Origin: Achromobacter sp. HZ34
GTDB taxonomy: Bacteria > Pseudomonadota > Gammaproteobacteria > Burkholderiales > Burkholderiaceae_B
DNA: 64,000 bases
NCBI RefSeq assembly: GCF_002209485.1
Contig: NZ_NJIX01000001.1
Span: forward strand, 1 to 64,000
Direction: 5' to 3'
The notes beneath the pieces are model-generated. The model was given only the letters and a program-made list of their open reading frames with translations, had not been told where the DNA came from and did no database searches. Each line of letters opens with the position of its first letter. Position 1 is the first letter of the stretch. The position numbers were made by a program, and so were the translations under genes. Shown here in pieces: positions 52,773 to 62,462 of this stretch.

Positions 52773-54938
52773 ATGCTGCTTGAACAGCCTGGCATGGTGG
52801 GCGGCCTGCGCCTGAAGAATCGCGTGGTGATGGCGCCGATGGGCACCAACTACAGCACCACCGATGGCCTGTCCACCGAACGCGACAAGCAGTACTACGC
52901 GGAGCGCGCCAAGGGTGGGGTAGGCATGATCATGACCGAGGCCATGGTCGTCACCGAACAGGCCCGGCCGCACAACAATTCCCTGTGCTGTTATCACGAC
53001 CGTTTCATCCCCGGCCTGGCCAGCATCGTCGAAGCGATCAAGCAGCACGATTGCCACGTGTTCGGCCAGCTCAATCACCGTGGCGCGCTATTACGCCGTT
53101 CGGTATTGAATATGGAGCCGGTGGGGCCCTCGCCGTGGATCAATCCCAACACCGGCGACGCCGTGCGGCCGCTGGCCGTGGACGAAATCACGCAAATCCA
53201 GAAGCTGTTCGTCGCCGCCGCACGCCGCTTATGGCGCGCCGGTTATGACGGCGTGGAGATACACGCGGCCAACGGCTATCTGTTCCAGCAGTTCTTCAGC
53301 CCGCGCATCAACCATCGTGACGATGCCTATGGCGGCAGCATCGAGAACCGCATGCGTTTTCTGCTGGAAACGATGGATCGCATGCGCGACGCCTTGCCCG
53401 AACTGCGCCTGGTGATCCGCTTGAGCGCCAGCGAGTTTGCCGAAGGTGGCTACGGCCAGGACGAGATCGTCGCGTTGGCGCAAGCGGTGCAGCAGGCGGG
53501 GGCCGACGCCATCGACCTGTCCGGCGGCAGCAATGAAAGCCCGCAGCTGTCCAAGTTCTGTATCCAGCCACCGTCCTTCCCGCGCGCCTGCCTGGCGGAC
53601 GTGGCGCGGCCCATCCGCGCGGCGGTGGACATTCCGGTGTTCGTGGCCGGCCGCATGGTGGAGCCTGCCGACGCCGAATACATGCTGGCATCGGGCGGTG
53701 CCGACTTCGTGTCGATCGGGCGCGCGCTGTACGCGGATCCGCACTGGTGCCTGAAGGCTTTCGGCAAGGTGGCGGCGCCGATACGCCAATGTATCGCGTG
53801 CAATGTGTGCTTCGAGCGCCTGACGTTGGAGAAGGATGTCGCCTGTGTGCAGAACCCGATGATAGGCACCGAGTTCGAAGCGCTGCCGTATGCCGAACCG
53901 CAGTTGTTCGAGCCGCGCTTGCAGCGGGCGCAGGGTGGGGCGCGCCGGGTGCTGGTGCTGGGAGCGGGCGTGGCCGGCATGGAAGCGGCCCGCGTGCTGC
54001 GCGGCAACGGTCACGCCGTGGAAGTGTGGGAACGGCAGGAACGCCCGGGCGGCCAGATGCCGCTAGCCTGCGCCGCGCCGGACAAGACCGAGGTTGAGCC
54101 GGTCTGGACCTATCGCTGGCAGGCGGCGCAAGCCATGGGCATTCCCGTGCGCATCGGCGTCGACGCGGACGCCGCGGCCATCGCTGCCTGGGCGCCGGAT
54201 CACATCATCGTCGCCACGGGCGCCAGGCCGGCGCCGCCCCCCTTCGATGTCAGCGGGCTGGATCCCGCCATACGCGTGTGCCACGCCTGGGATGTGCTGG
54301 CGGACCTGGACCGCCTGGATCCGCAAACCCGCGTGACCATCGTCGGCGGCGGCATGGTGGGCGCCGAGACCGCCGACGCGCTGCGGGTGCGGGGCATCGC
54401 CACCACGGTGCTGGAAGTGCAGCCCACCATCGCCAATGGCATGGCGCGCAACAACAAATTCGAACTGGTCGAACGCTTGCAGGCGGGGGGCATCCGCCTG
54501 CTGACGCAGTGCCGCATCCTGGCCGCCATGGGTAAGCACTTGCGGGTGCGGATAGGCGACCAGGCAGCGCAGGACCTGGACATCGGCGACGTGCTGGCTT
54601 TCGCCACGGGGCCCCGTCCGGCACTGGACGTCATTGCCGCGGTGGAAGAGACCGGCATTCCCTACGCGCGTATCGGCGACTGCAATGCCCCTGGCGATTT
54701 CCTGGCCGCGCTGCGCGATGCCTGGATGGTGGCCCTGGCGGTGGATGGCGACGGCCATGACCGTAGCCAGAGCCAAGGCCAAGGCTGCGGACAAGGCCGG
54801 CCTCACAGCCAAGGCCAGGGCCAAGGCCAGGGCCAGGGCCAGGGCCAGGGCCAGGGCCAGGGCCAGGGCCAGGGCCGCCCGGGACAGGTCGGCGCGTCCG
54901 CCAATACCGATCACCAACGGAACACGTACGCATCATGA
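52773..54938 (+). CDS. OYE-like NADH:flavin oxidoreductase / dienoyl-CoA-reductase-type flavoprotein
   Basis: 721-aa multidomain flavoenzyme. Residues 1-335 form an Old Yellow Enzyme TIM barrel binding FMN (HRGALLRRS, EIHAANGYLFQQFFSPRIN). A [4Fe-4S] cluster is expected at Cys340, Cys343, Cys346 and Cys358, with the spacing seen in trimethylamine dehydrogenase. An FAD/NAD(P) domain starts with LVLGAGVAGMEAA (about 391), with a second nucleotide motif VTIVGGGMVGAETAD (about 523). The last 70 residues are unusual: a Gly-Gln repeat tail. ATG follows AAGGAGA. The substrate is probably an enone or dienoyl compound; the exact one is unknown. Its stop codon overlaps the next start codon (ATGA). Confidence 0.9.
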   Translation: MLLEQPGMVGGLRLKNRVVMAPMGTNYSTTDGLSTERDKQYYAERAKGGVGMIMTEAMVVTEQARPHNNSLCCYHDRFIPGLASIVEAIKQHDCHVFGQLNHRGALLRRSVLNMEPVGPSPWINPNTGDAVRPLAVDEITQIQKLFVAAARRLWRAGYDGVEIHAANGYLFQQFFSPRINHRDDAYGGSIENRMRFLLETMDRMRDALPELRLVIRLSASEFAEGGYGQDEIVALAQAVQQAGADAIDLSGGSNESPQLSKFCIQPPSFPRACLADVARPIRAAVDIPVFVAGRMVEPADAEYMLASGGADFVSIGRALYADPHWCLKAFGKVAAPIRQCIACNVCFERLTLEKDVACVQNPMIGTEFEALPYAEPQLFEPRLQRAQGGARRVLVLGAGVAGMEAARVLRGNGHAVEVWERQERPGGQMPLACAAPDKTEVEPVWTYRWQAAQAMGIPVRIGVDADAAAIAAWAPDHIIVATGARPAPPPFDVSGLDPAIRVCHAWDVLADLDRLDPQTRVTIVGGGMVGAETADALRVRGIATTVLEVQPTIANGMARNNKFELVERLQAGGIRLLTQCRILAAMGKHLRVRIGDQAAQDLDIGDVLAFATGPRPALDVIAAVEETGIPYARIGDCNAPGDFLAALRDAWMVALAVDGDGHDRSQSQGQGCGQGRPHSQGQGQGQGQGQGQGQGQGQGQGRPGQVGASANTDHQRNTYAS
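54811..54876 (+). repeat. Eleven hexanucleotide repeats coding a Gly-Gln tail
   Basis: Eleven 6-bp units, nine AGGGCC and two AAGGCC, inside the 3' end of the flavoprotein gene. They encode alternating Gly-Gln. Degenerate copies precede the run (54770-54810). Because the unit is six bases, slippage changes the tail by two residues per unit and keeps the frame, including the overlapped start of the next gene. Confidence 0.92.
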
Positions 54939-55795
54939 CGCAAAACCCGACGCAAAACGCAGCGCAGACCGCATCCACCCCCTTGCCGGAATACGAGGTC
55001 TACGCCATTCGCTACGCCACCCGCGAGGCGCGGCGCCAGAATAATTTCATCGGCGGCGATCCGCACGACGGCCCCATGCCCATGGACTACTACGTCTGGC
55101 TGGTGCGCGGTAACGGCCGCCTGTTCGTGGTGGATACGGGCTTCGGCCCGGCAGTGGCGGCGAAGCGGGGCCGCACGCTGCTGCGTACGCCGACCGAAGG
55201 ACTGGCGCTGCTGGACGTCGATGTCGCCACCGTGCCCGAAGTGATCCTGACGCACCTGCACTACGACCATGTCGGCACCTTCGATGCCTTTGCTGCCGCG
55301 CGCTTCCATCTGCAGGATGCCGAAATGGCGTACGCCACCGGGCGCTATATGCGCCACAAGCAGTTCAACCACGGCTACGAGGTAGACGAGGTCGCCGGCA
55401 TGCTGCGCCTGGTCTACAAGGACCGCGTGCAGTTTCATGCCGGTGAGGCCGAGCTGGCGCCGGGCGTCAGCGTGCATCGTATCGGCGGGCACACCGATGG
55501 GCTGCAGTGCGTGCGCGTGCACACCCGGCGCGGCTGGGTGGTGCTGGCCTCCGACACCAGCCATTACTACGAACACTTCCAGAAGAAGCGCGTGTTCACC
55601 ACCTGCTTCCACATCGGCGATGCCATCGAGGGCTATCTGACCTTGCAGCGCCTGGCGGATAGTCCCGAGCACATCGTGCCGGGCCACGATCCGGAAGTGA
55701 TGCGGCGGTATCCGCCGGCCGCGGCGGATCTGCGCGGCATCGCGGTCCGGCTGGATGCCGCGCCGGTGGAGGCCGGCGCGGACGGCGGATCCTGA
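54935..55795 (+). CDS. Metallo-beta-lactamase-fold hydrolase (AHL-lactonase-like family)
   Basis: 286-aa two-metal hydrolase. The metal ligands are His107, His109, Asp111 and His112 (LTHLHYDHVGT), His185 (GGHTDG), Asp206 (ASDTSHYY) and His250 (VPGHDPE). This matches the N-acyl homoserine lactonase family of the superfamily. There is no signal peptide. The ATG overlaps the flavoprotein stop codon. Lactonase activity on a pathway intermediate is more likely than quorum quenching in this catabolic setting, but the substrate is unknown. Confidence 0.88.
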   Translation: MTQNPTQNAAQTASTPLPEYEVYAIRYATREARRQNNFIGGDPHDGPMPMDYYVWLVRGNGRLFVVDTGFGPAVAAKRGRTLLRTPTEGLALLDVDVATVPEVILTHLHYDHVGTFDAFAAARFHLQDAEMAYATGRYMRHKQFNHGYEVDEVAGMLRLVYKDRVQFHAGEAELAPGVSVHRIGGHTDGLQCVRVHTRRGWVVLASDTSHYYEHFQKKRVFTTCFHIGDAIEGYLTLQRLADSPEHIVPGHDPEVMRRYPPAAADLRGIAVRLDAAPVEAGADGGS

Positions 55796-55862
55796 TGCCA
55801 CAGGCCTGACAAGCCCCGATAACGACCGACCATAAAACCTATAAGCCACCAAGGAGACCACC

Positions 55863-56843
55863 ATGCCCAGCCTTACCCGTCGTCTCAGCGGCCTTGCCGC
55901 CGGCCTGCTGCTGGCCGGCGCCGCCGCCTTGCCCGCCCACGCGGCGGACAAGTACCCCGATCGTCCCATCCGCATGCTGGTGGCCTTTCCCGCCGGTGGC
56001 AGCGCCGACATCGTGGCGCGCATGGTGACGCAGAAAGTCAACGAACTGTCAGGCTACAACTTCGTGGTGGAAAACCGCCCCGGCGCGGGCGGCAACCTGG
56101 CTTTCGACGCCACGGCCACCGCGCCGGCGGACGGCTACACACTGCTGTTCAGCACCCCCGGCATCGCCATCAACCCCAGCCTCTACCGCAAGGTCGAATA
56201 CAAGCTGACGGACTTCAAGCCGATTGCGCTGGTGGGCGAGGCGCCCCTGGTGCTGATGGTGCGGCCGGACCTGCCCGCGCATTCGATGCAGGAACTGGTC
56301 CAGCTCAGCAAGCAGAAGCCGGACGCGGTGCGTTTCGCCAGCTCGGGCAACGGCAGCTCGTCCCATCTGGCTGCTGAAGTCCTGCGGTCCATGTCAGGCC
56401 TGCAGTACCTGCACGTGCCTTACAAGGGTGGCTCAGCGGCCGTCACCGACATGATAGGCAACCGGGTCGACATGACCGTGCTGCCCATCTCCGAAAGCAT
56501 GCCTTACATCCGCGACCAGCGCCTGCGCGCCCTGGGGCAGACCGGCGCCCAGCGGTCGCCTATCGCGCCGGACGTGCCCACCATGGCCGAAGGCGGTGTG
56601 CAGGGCTATTCCGTGACTACCTGGTACATGCTGCTGGGGCCGGCCAAGCTGCCGGACGCCATCGCCACCCAGTTGGCGCAAAAGTTCGACCAGGCCTTGA
56701 AGGATCCCGACCTGCAAAAACGCCTGACCAACGCGGGCGTCAGTATCATCAATCAGGGACCGGCGCAGACCGCCGTGTTCCTGCAACAGGAATCCGCCAA
56801 GTGGGCCAAAGCCATCGCGGCTTCGGGCACGCACATCGAATAA
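55863..56843 (+). CDS. Bug-family (TctC-like) periplasmic binding protein 1
   Basis: 326-aa tripartite-tricarboxylate-type binding protein. A signal peptide of about 28 residues ends PAHAA, followed by DKYPDRPIRMLVAFPAGGSADIVAR, the family's ligand-carboxylate loop. Other landmarks are VVENRPGAGGN and YLHVPYKGGSAAVTD. A GGAG Shine-Dalgarno precedes the ATG. No TctA/TctB membrane genes lie in the window, which is common for Bug proteins. It probably binds the carboxylate substrate of this cluster. Confidence 0.93.
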   Translation: MPSLTRRLSGLAAGLLLAGAAALPAHAADKYPDRPIRMLVAFPAGGSADIVARMVTQKVNELSGYNFVVENRPGAGGNLAFDATATAPADGYTLLFSTPGIAINPSLYRKVEYKLTDFKPIALVGEAPLVLMVRPDLPAHSMQELVQLSKQKPDAVRFASSGNGSSSHLAAEVLRSMSGLQYLHVPYKGGSAAVTDMIGNRVDMTVLPISESMPYIRDQRLRALGQTGAQRSPIAPDVPTMAEGGVQGYSVTTWYMLLGPAKLPDAIATQLAQKFDQALKDPDLQKRLTNAGVSIINQGPAQTAVFLQQESAKWAKAIAASGTHIE

Positions 56844-56863
56844 GGCCGAAGGAGACACAAGAA

Positions 56864-58270
56864 ATGAGCAGTTCACAACCGCCCTTGCTGGAAAACGCCA
56901 CCCGCGATCTGGCGCGTTTCGCCGCCGCGCTACGCTACGACGACCTGCCGCCCGAGGTGGTGGCCCGTATCAAGAGCAGCGTGCTCGACAGCATAGGGTG
57001 CTGCCTGTTCGGCGCCACCTTGCCGTGGACCGGGCATGTCCAGGCCATGGTGCAGGAGGAGGGCGCCACGCCTGTCGCGTCGCTGTTCGGCTATGGCGGC
57101 AAGACGTCGGTGTCGCAAGCCGTGCTGGTCAATGCGACGGCGGGCCATGCCTTCGAACTGGACGACATCCATAAGGAGTCGATCGTGCATCCGGGCTCCA
57201 TCGCCTTGCCGGTGGCGCTGGCGCTGGCCGAGCGCGCGGGCGGCTGGAGCGGCCGCGACCTGATCACCGCGATGGCGGCGGGCTATGAGATCGGCACCCG
57301 CGTGGGCAATGCGGCCACCATGCGCCTGTTCTTTCGGGGCTTCCATCCGCAGGGCAGTTCGGGGGTGTTCGTGGGGGCCGCCACGGCGGGGCGCGCGCTG
57401 GGGCTGGACGCGGGCCGCATGCAGCATGCGCTGGGCATCGCGGGTTCGCAGGCGGGCGGCTTGATGGCCGCGCAGGAAGGGGCCATGGTGAAGCGCTTCC
57501 ATTCCGGCCGCGCCGCCCAGAGCGGCGTGTATTCGGCACTGCTGGCCCAAAGGGATTTCACCGGCATCACCGATGTGCTGGAGGCCAGCTACGGCGGCTA
57601 CCTGAGCACCTATTCCGGCGAGCCCAATGCGGCGCGCCTGACCGATGGCCTGGGTGAGGTATGGGAGACCGCCAAGATCGGCTACAAGCCCCACGCCAGC
57701 GTCACCAGCATCCATGCGGCGCTGGACGCCCTGGCGCAGCTGATGCGGGAAAACGACCTGGGTCCCGACGATATCGAGCATGTGGACGTCGGCGTCAGCC
57801 ATATGACGTTCGTGCATTGCGCGTGGGACTACAAGGCGCAAGGCGTCACGGCCGCGCAGATGAATCTGTATTACGGGTTGGCGGTCATCGCCCATGACGG
57901 CATGGCTTTCGTCAGCCAGTATCGCGAAGACAGATTGGCCGATCCCCGGCTGCTGGACTTCATCACCCGCATCCATGCACGCGAGGAAGCACGCTTCGAC
58001 AGCATGGGGCCTGCTTTCCGCCACGCTGCCGTGGTGACCTTGCGCACGCGTGATGGGCGGCAGTTGACGCACGAGATCCTGAACCGGCGCGGCAGTCCGG
58101 AAAACCCGATCAGTGCCGACGACGTCGAATACAAGTTCCGCAATGTCGTCGAATCCTGCCTGGCGCCGGCGGATATCGACAAGGTCGTGAAGTGGTCGGC
58201 GGATCTGGAGCGCCTGGCTGACCTGCAAGCCTTGCTCCAGCTGCTGGCCGCGCGTCGGCCGTCGGCGTAG
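56864..58270 (+). CDS. MmgE/PrpD family protein 1
   Basis: 468-aa member of the MmgE/PrpD family, whose known members include 2-methylcitrate dehydratase, cis-aconitate decarboxylase and iminodisuccinate epimerase. Family landmarks: SVLDSIGCCLFGA, HAFELDDIHKESIVHPGS and IGYKPHASVTSIHAA. ATG 56864 has GGAG upstream; longer frames run back into the Bug gene. First of three paralogues in the cluster; they are clearly diverged from one another. The reaction here is unknown, probably on a carboxylic acid. Confidence 0.9.
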   Translation: MSSSQPPLLENATRDLARFAAALRYDDLPPEVVARIKSSVLDSIGCCLFGATLPWTGHVQAMVQEEGATPVASLFGYGGKTSVSQAVLVNATAGHAFELDDIHKESIVHPGSIALPVALALAERAGGWSGRDLITAMAAGYEIGTRVGNAATMRLFFRGFHPQGSSGVFVGAATAGRALGLDAGRMQHALGIAGSQAGGLMAAQEGAMVKRFHSGRAAQSGVYSALLAQRDFTGITDVLEASYGGYLSTYSGEPNAARLTDGLGEVWETAKIGYKPHASVTSIHAALDALAQLMRENDLGPDDIEHVDVGVSHMTFVHCAWDYKAQGVTAAQMNLYYGLAVIAHDGMAFVSQYREDRLADPRLLDFITRIHAREEARFDSMGPAFRHAAVVTLRTRDGRQLTHEILNRRGSPENPISADDVEYKFRNVVESCLAPADIDKVVKWSADLERLADLQALLQLLAARRPSA

Positions 58271-58417
58271 CCGGCCGCGCCAGGCATGGCAAGCGCGGCC
58301 GGCCGTTGCCAGCCACGCTACCAGCAACGTCGCGCACTTCGCCCATACCCCATCCCGGACCCCACACAGTCCGTCCTATCCCGTAAGCCGTCCATCCTTC
58401 TCTTTCAGGAATCCACC

Positions 58418-59770
58418 ATGACCGCCACGCTTTCCGAACGTATCGCCGGCCACTTCACGTCCTTCGACTACCAGAAGCTGCCTGACGCCACGCGCCATTC
58501 CGTCAAGCGCCTGCTGCTCGATTACCTGGGTGTGGCCCTGGCCGGCAGCCAGACGGGCAGCGGCCAGATCGCGCGGCGTTACGCCGGTTCGATGGGCGGC
58601 CACGCCCAGGCCACGCTGGTGGGCGACCGCGCGCGCGTGCCTGCCATGCAGGCGGCCTTCGCCAATGCCATTTCATCGCACAGCGTGGAGCTGGACGATA
58701 TCGACGTGCTGGCCCTGTTCCACTTCAGCCCGCCGGTCTATTCGGCCGCCCTGGCCAGCGCCGAGCAGGCGGGCGCCAGCGGCAAGGACCTGCTGGTGGC
58801 GCTGGCGGCAGGTTGTGAAATGATGGAGCGGGTCAGCAAGGCAGCCAATTCGTCCCTGCGCAATCGCGGGTATCACACCACGCCCACTTGCGGCATCTTC
58901 GGCGCCACCGTGGCCGCCGGCCGCCTGATGGGGTTGTCCGCCGAGCAGCTGGTGTCGGCGCTGGGGCTGGCGGGCGCGCAATCGGGCGGCCTGATGGAGA
59001 TGTACGGGCCGTCCATGCAGAAGCGCTTCAACCCCGGTCCGGCGGCGCGCAACGGTCACACCGCGGCGGCCATGGCGCAATTGGGGTTCACGGGCGCGGC
59101 CACCATCTTCGACGGCGAACGGGGTTTTCTCGCGGCCTTCACCGATGCGAACCAGCCGCAAGCCCTGGTCGACGGCCTGGACCAGGACTATCTTCTGGAA
59201 ATCGAATTCAAGCCGTATTCCTGCGCCCGACCCATCCACAATGCCATCGACTGCGCTCTGGAAATACGCCGCAAGAACGCGCCGGATCCGCGCCGCGTGA
59301 AGGCCATCGAGATGGCGCGCCACCCGGACTGGGCGCTGTATCACCAGAACGCGCGTCCGCGCACCTATCACGAAGCCCAGGTCAGCCTGCCGTACTCCGT
59401 GGCGGTGGCGCTGACCGACGGCCAGGCCCTGTTCGCGCAGTACAACGACAAGCGTCTGCAAGAACCCATCCTGCGCGAGCTGTCCGACCTGGTCCGCATC
59501 ACCGTGGACGACAGCCTGCCGCGTGGCGTGTCCTGCCGCATGACGCTGGAAACGGACGATGGCGCACGCCACGTGTCGCAAGTGGATTATCCGAAGGGCT
59601 CCATCCAGAACCCCATGTCGGATGACGAACTGCGCGCCAAGTTCGACAGCCTGGCGGTGCCCGTCATCGGCGCGGCGCAGGCCGCGCGCCTGGCCGATTG
59701 CGTGGCGGATATCGAAAACTGCGGCGATGTACGCCAGTTGATGGAACTGACGATGGCAGCGGCGAAGTAG
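58418..59770 (+). CDS. MmgE/PrpD family protein 2
   Basis: 450-aa second paralogue. Landmarks: RLLLDYLGVALAGS, SHSVELDDIDVLALFHFSP, TPTCGIFGATVAAGRLMGL and IEFKPYSCARPIHNA. The usual His of the ELDD(I/V)H motif is Asp here (ELDDID), suggesting a different substrate or changed activity. ATG 58418 lies after CAGGA. A 147-bp gap separates it from paralogue 1, and the second Bug gene follows after 103 bp. Confidence 0.88.
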   Translation: MTATLSERIAGHFTSFDYQKLPDATRHSVKRLLLDYLGVALAGSQTGSGQIARRYAGSMGGHAQATLVGDRARVPAMQAAFANAISSHSVELDDIDVLALFHFSPPVYSAALASAEQAGASGKDLLVALAAGCEMMERVSKAANSSLRNRGYHTTPTCGIFGATVAAGRLMGLSAEQLVSALGLAGAQSGGLMEMYGPSMQKRFNPGPAARNGHTAAAMAQLGFTGAATIFDGERGFLAAFTDANQPQALVDGLDQDYLLEIEFKPYSCARPIHNAIDCALEIRRKNAPDPRRVKAIEMARHPDWALYHQNARPRTYHEAQVSLPYSVAVALTDGQALFAQYNDKRLQEPILRELSDLVRITVDDSLPRGVSCRMTLETDDGARHVSQVDYPKGSIQNPMSDDELRAKFDSLAVPVIGAAQAARLADCVADIENCGDVRQLMELTMAAAK

Positions 59771-59873
59771 CGGTGCCAGCGTTGGCGCGGCCTTGGCCCT
59801 CGTCTTTCGAAGCGGGCCTGCCGCCGTGGGCCGGCGCCGGAAGTCCATAACAACAACACGTGCAGGAGACATC

Positions 59874-60974
59874 ATGTTGGACATACTTGCTTCCTTTTCA
59901 TTGCCACGGCGCCTGCGCGGTCCGCGTCGCGCGGGCGCTGCGCCCGTGCCGCCCCGTACTGCCCGAGTTGCTTTCGGCGCGCCGGCCGCGTGCCACCTGC
60001 GGCATGCGATGGCCGTCGGAACCACTGTCGTCGCGGTGCTGGCCGCAGCAGCGCCGCTGACGGCGCAGGCGGCCGATGCCTATCCTTCCAAGCCCATCCA
60101 CCTGGTCGTGGGCTTCCCGCCCGGCGGTTCCAACGACATCGTCGCCCGCCTGCTGGCTCCCAAGCTGGGGCAGATCCTGGGCACCAGCGTGGTGGTGGAG
60201 AATCGTGCGGGCGCCAACGCCATCATCGGTACCGACTATGTGGCGCGCGCCGCGCCGGACGGCTACACCATCACCCTGGGCAGTGCCAGCCCGCTGGCGA
60301 TCAGCCCGCACACCTACAGCAATATGCCCTTCGATCCCGTCAAGGACCTGACCGCGATCACTACCGTGGCGGCCACGCCGGAGCTGATCGCCATCAATCC
60401 CAAGCTGCCGGCGAAGAACCTGCAGGAACTGGTGGCCCTGGCGAAGAAGCAGGACATCACGCTGGCGTCTTCCGGCAATGGCGGCCTGCCGCATCTGGCC
60501 ATCGAACTTCTGAAGATCGCCTCCAAAGGACGCATCGTGCACGTACCCTACAAGGGCGCGGGCCCCGCCACGACCGACGCGGTGGGCGGGCACGTGGACG
60601 GCATCATCATGGACCTGCCGGCGCTGTACTCCATGGTGTCGGAGAACAAGTTGCGCCCGCTGGCGGTGACCGACAACCATCGCGCGCCGGTGCTGCCGGC
60701 GGTGCCGACGTCGGTGGAAGATGGCCTGCCCACGGTGCTGGCGTTCAACTGGTTTGCCGTGATGGCACCGGCCAAGACGCCGGCGCCCGTGGTGGACAAG
60801 CTTTACCAGGCGCTGGTGCAGACGGTGAATGACGGCGAGGTCAAGGCCAGCCTGGCGAAGCTGGGCATCGAGCCCTATACGCAGGCGTCGCCCCAGGCCT
60901 TTTCCGCCTTCCTGAAAACCGAGCTGACGCGCTGGGGCGAAGTGGCCCGCGCGTCTGGCGCCAAAGCGGATTGA
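59874..60974 (+). CDS. Bug-family (TctC-like) periplasmic binding protein 2
   Basis: 366-aa binding protein. Family motifs are YPSKPIHLVVGFPPGGSNDIVAR, VVVENRAGANAI and IVHVPYKGAGPATTD. ATG 59874 has AGGAG 6 nt upstream but gives an unusually long N-terminus, with about 45 basic, Pro-rich residues before the hydrophobic core (TTVVAVLAAAAPLTAQA). An internal ATG at 60009 would give an ordinary signal peptide but has no Shine-Dalgarno. Either start is possible. It ends 4 nt before paralogue 3. Confidence 0.88.
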   Translation: MLDILASFSLPRRLRGPRRAGAAPVPPRTARVAFGAPAACHLRHAMAVGTTVVAVLAAAAPLTAQAADAYPSKPIHLVVGFPPGGSNDIVARLLAPKLGQILGTSVVVENRAGANAIIGTDYVARAAPDGYTITLGSASPLAISPHTYSNMPFDPVKDLTAITTVAATPELIAINPKLPAKNLQELVALAKKQDITLASSGNGGLPHLAIELLKIASKGRIVHVPYKGAGPATTDAVGGHVDGIIMDLPALYSMVSENKLRPLAVTDNHRAPVLPAVPTSVEDGLPTVLAFNWFAVMAPAKTPAPVVDKLYQALVQTVNDGEVKASLAKLGIEPYTQASPQAFSAFLKTELTRWGEVARASGAKAD

Positions 60975-60978
60975 CGCC

Positions 60979-62421
60979 ATGGACGATCTGGATGCGTGGA
61001 AAACATTGGCCGCGCAGCATCGCGGCATCACCCGCGAGCTGGCGGCGTTCATCGCGGGCTTGCGGCCGGATGCCGTGCCTGCCGCCACGCGATCCGTGCT
61101 GGAGAACGCCGTGGTGGATGGCATCGGTTGCGGCCTGCACGGGCTGGCCACCCCCTGGGGCGGCATTATGCGGGACTATGCGCGCGACCGTGGCGGCCCG
61201 GCCGAGGCCGGATTGTGGGGCGGCCAGGCGCGGGTCAGCGTGAACCATGCGGTGCTGGCGGCCGGCACGGCTATCCATGGTTTCGATTTCGACGATCACA
61301 GCCGCGCCAAGATCCATCCCGGCGCGGTCGTGCTGCCGGTGGTGCTGGCGTTGGGTGAACGCGAAGGCAGCAGCGGCGCCGCTGCCCTGGCCGCCATGGC
61401 GGCCGGCTACGAGACCATGAATCGCGTCAGCCAGGGCGCCAACCCGAGCCGGGCACGCATGCGTGGCTGGCATCTGACAGGAACCACCGGAACCTTGGCG
61501 GCGGCCGCCGCCGCCAGCGTGATGCTGGGCCTGGATGCCGACACCACGGCCAGCGCCCTGGGCCTGGCCGGGACCCAATCGGCGGGCTTGTGGGCCTTTA
61601 CCGCCGATGGCGGCATGAGCAAGCGGCTGCATCCAGGGCGCTCGGCGGAAGCCGGCGTCGCCGCGGCGCTGTTGGCGCAGCGTGGTTTTCGCGGGCCGCA
61701 ATACATCCTGGAGGCCGAGGACGGCGGTCTGCTGTTCGGCATGTCCGACGATCCGCGTCCGGGGCAGGTCGTGGCCGGCCTGGGCCAGGATTGGCATACG
61801 GACGCCACGTGCTTCAAGCCGCACGCCTGCTGCGGCAGCAACCATGCCTGCATCGATGCGGCCCTGGCGTTGAAGCGGGAACATGGCATCCAGGCTGGCG
61901 ACATCGCGCGCATCGTCACGGGCATACCCAGCGTGGTGATGACGCAGACCGGTTTCGATTACAAGGCGGATTCCGTGCTGAACGCGCAGATGAGCCTGCG
62001 CTACAACGTCGCGGTGGCCCTGGTGGATGGGCAGGCCTATCTTGAGCAATTCACGCCGGAGCGTATCGTCGATCGCGAGACGTTCGAATTGGCGGGGCGG
62101 GTACGGATAGAGATCGATCCGGAGATCGACCGGGCCTATCCCAAGGTGTATGGCGGCAAGGTCGCCCTGGTCATGCGCGATGGGCGGACCTTCGAGCGGC
62201 GGGTCGATTATTCCCTGGGGATGCCGGAGAACCCGATGACGCAGGCGGACATCATCGCCAAGTACCGGTCATTGGCGGATTATGCCGTGGGCGCCGAAGC
62301 CGGGGAGACGATCCTGCGCCTGGCCACGGGCATCTTCGACGCCCCGACGATCGCGCCGCTGGGTGCCGCGCTGGCCGCCGTCGAGGTCAGGCAGGGTGCG
62401 ACGATAGAAGCGCAGGCATAG
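60979..62421 (+). CDS. MmgE/PrpD family protein 3
   Basis: 480-aa third paralogue. Landmarks: VVDGIGCGLHGLATPWG, HGFDFDDHSRAKIHPGA and TCFKPHACCGSNHACIDA. The acidic motif reads DFDDH, closer to paralogue 1 than to paralogue 2. It starts 4 nt after the second Bug gene, so the two are co-transcribed. The 42-bp gap to the convergent P-type ATPase gene shows no clear terminator. Confidence 0.9.
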   Translation: MDDLDAWKTLAAQHRGITRELAAFIAGLRPDAVPAATRSVLENAVVDGIGCGLHGLATPWGGIMRDYARDRGGPAEAGLWGGQARVSVNHAVLAAGTAIHGFDFDDHSRAKIHPGAVVLPVVLALGEREGSSGAAALAAMAAGYETMNRVSQGANPSRARMRGWHLTGTTGTLAAAAAASVMLGLDADTTASALGLAGTQSAGLWAFTADGGMSKRLHPGRSAEAGVAAALLAQRGFRGPQYILEAEDGGLLFGMSDDPRPGQVVAGLGQDWHTDATCFKPHACCGSNHACIDAALALKREHGIQAGDIARIVTGIPSVVMTQTGFDYKADSVLNAQMSLRYNVAVALVDGQAYLEQFTPERIVDRETFELAGRVRIEIDPEIDRAYPKVYGGKVALVMRDGRTFERRVDYSLGMPENPMTQADIIAKYRSLADYAVGAEAGETILRLATGIFDAPTIAPLGAALAAVEVRQGATIEAQA

Positions 62422-62462
62422 CCAGGATGCGTCGCGCGTCGGACGCGCTGGCCAGCCGAGGG

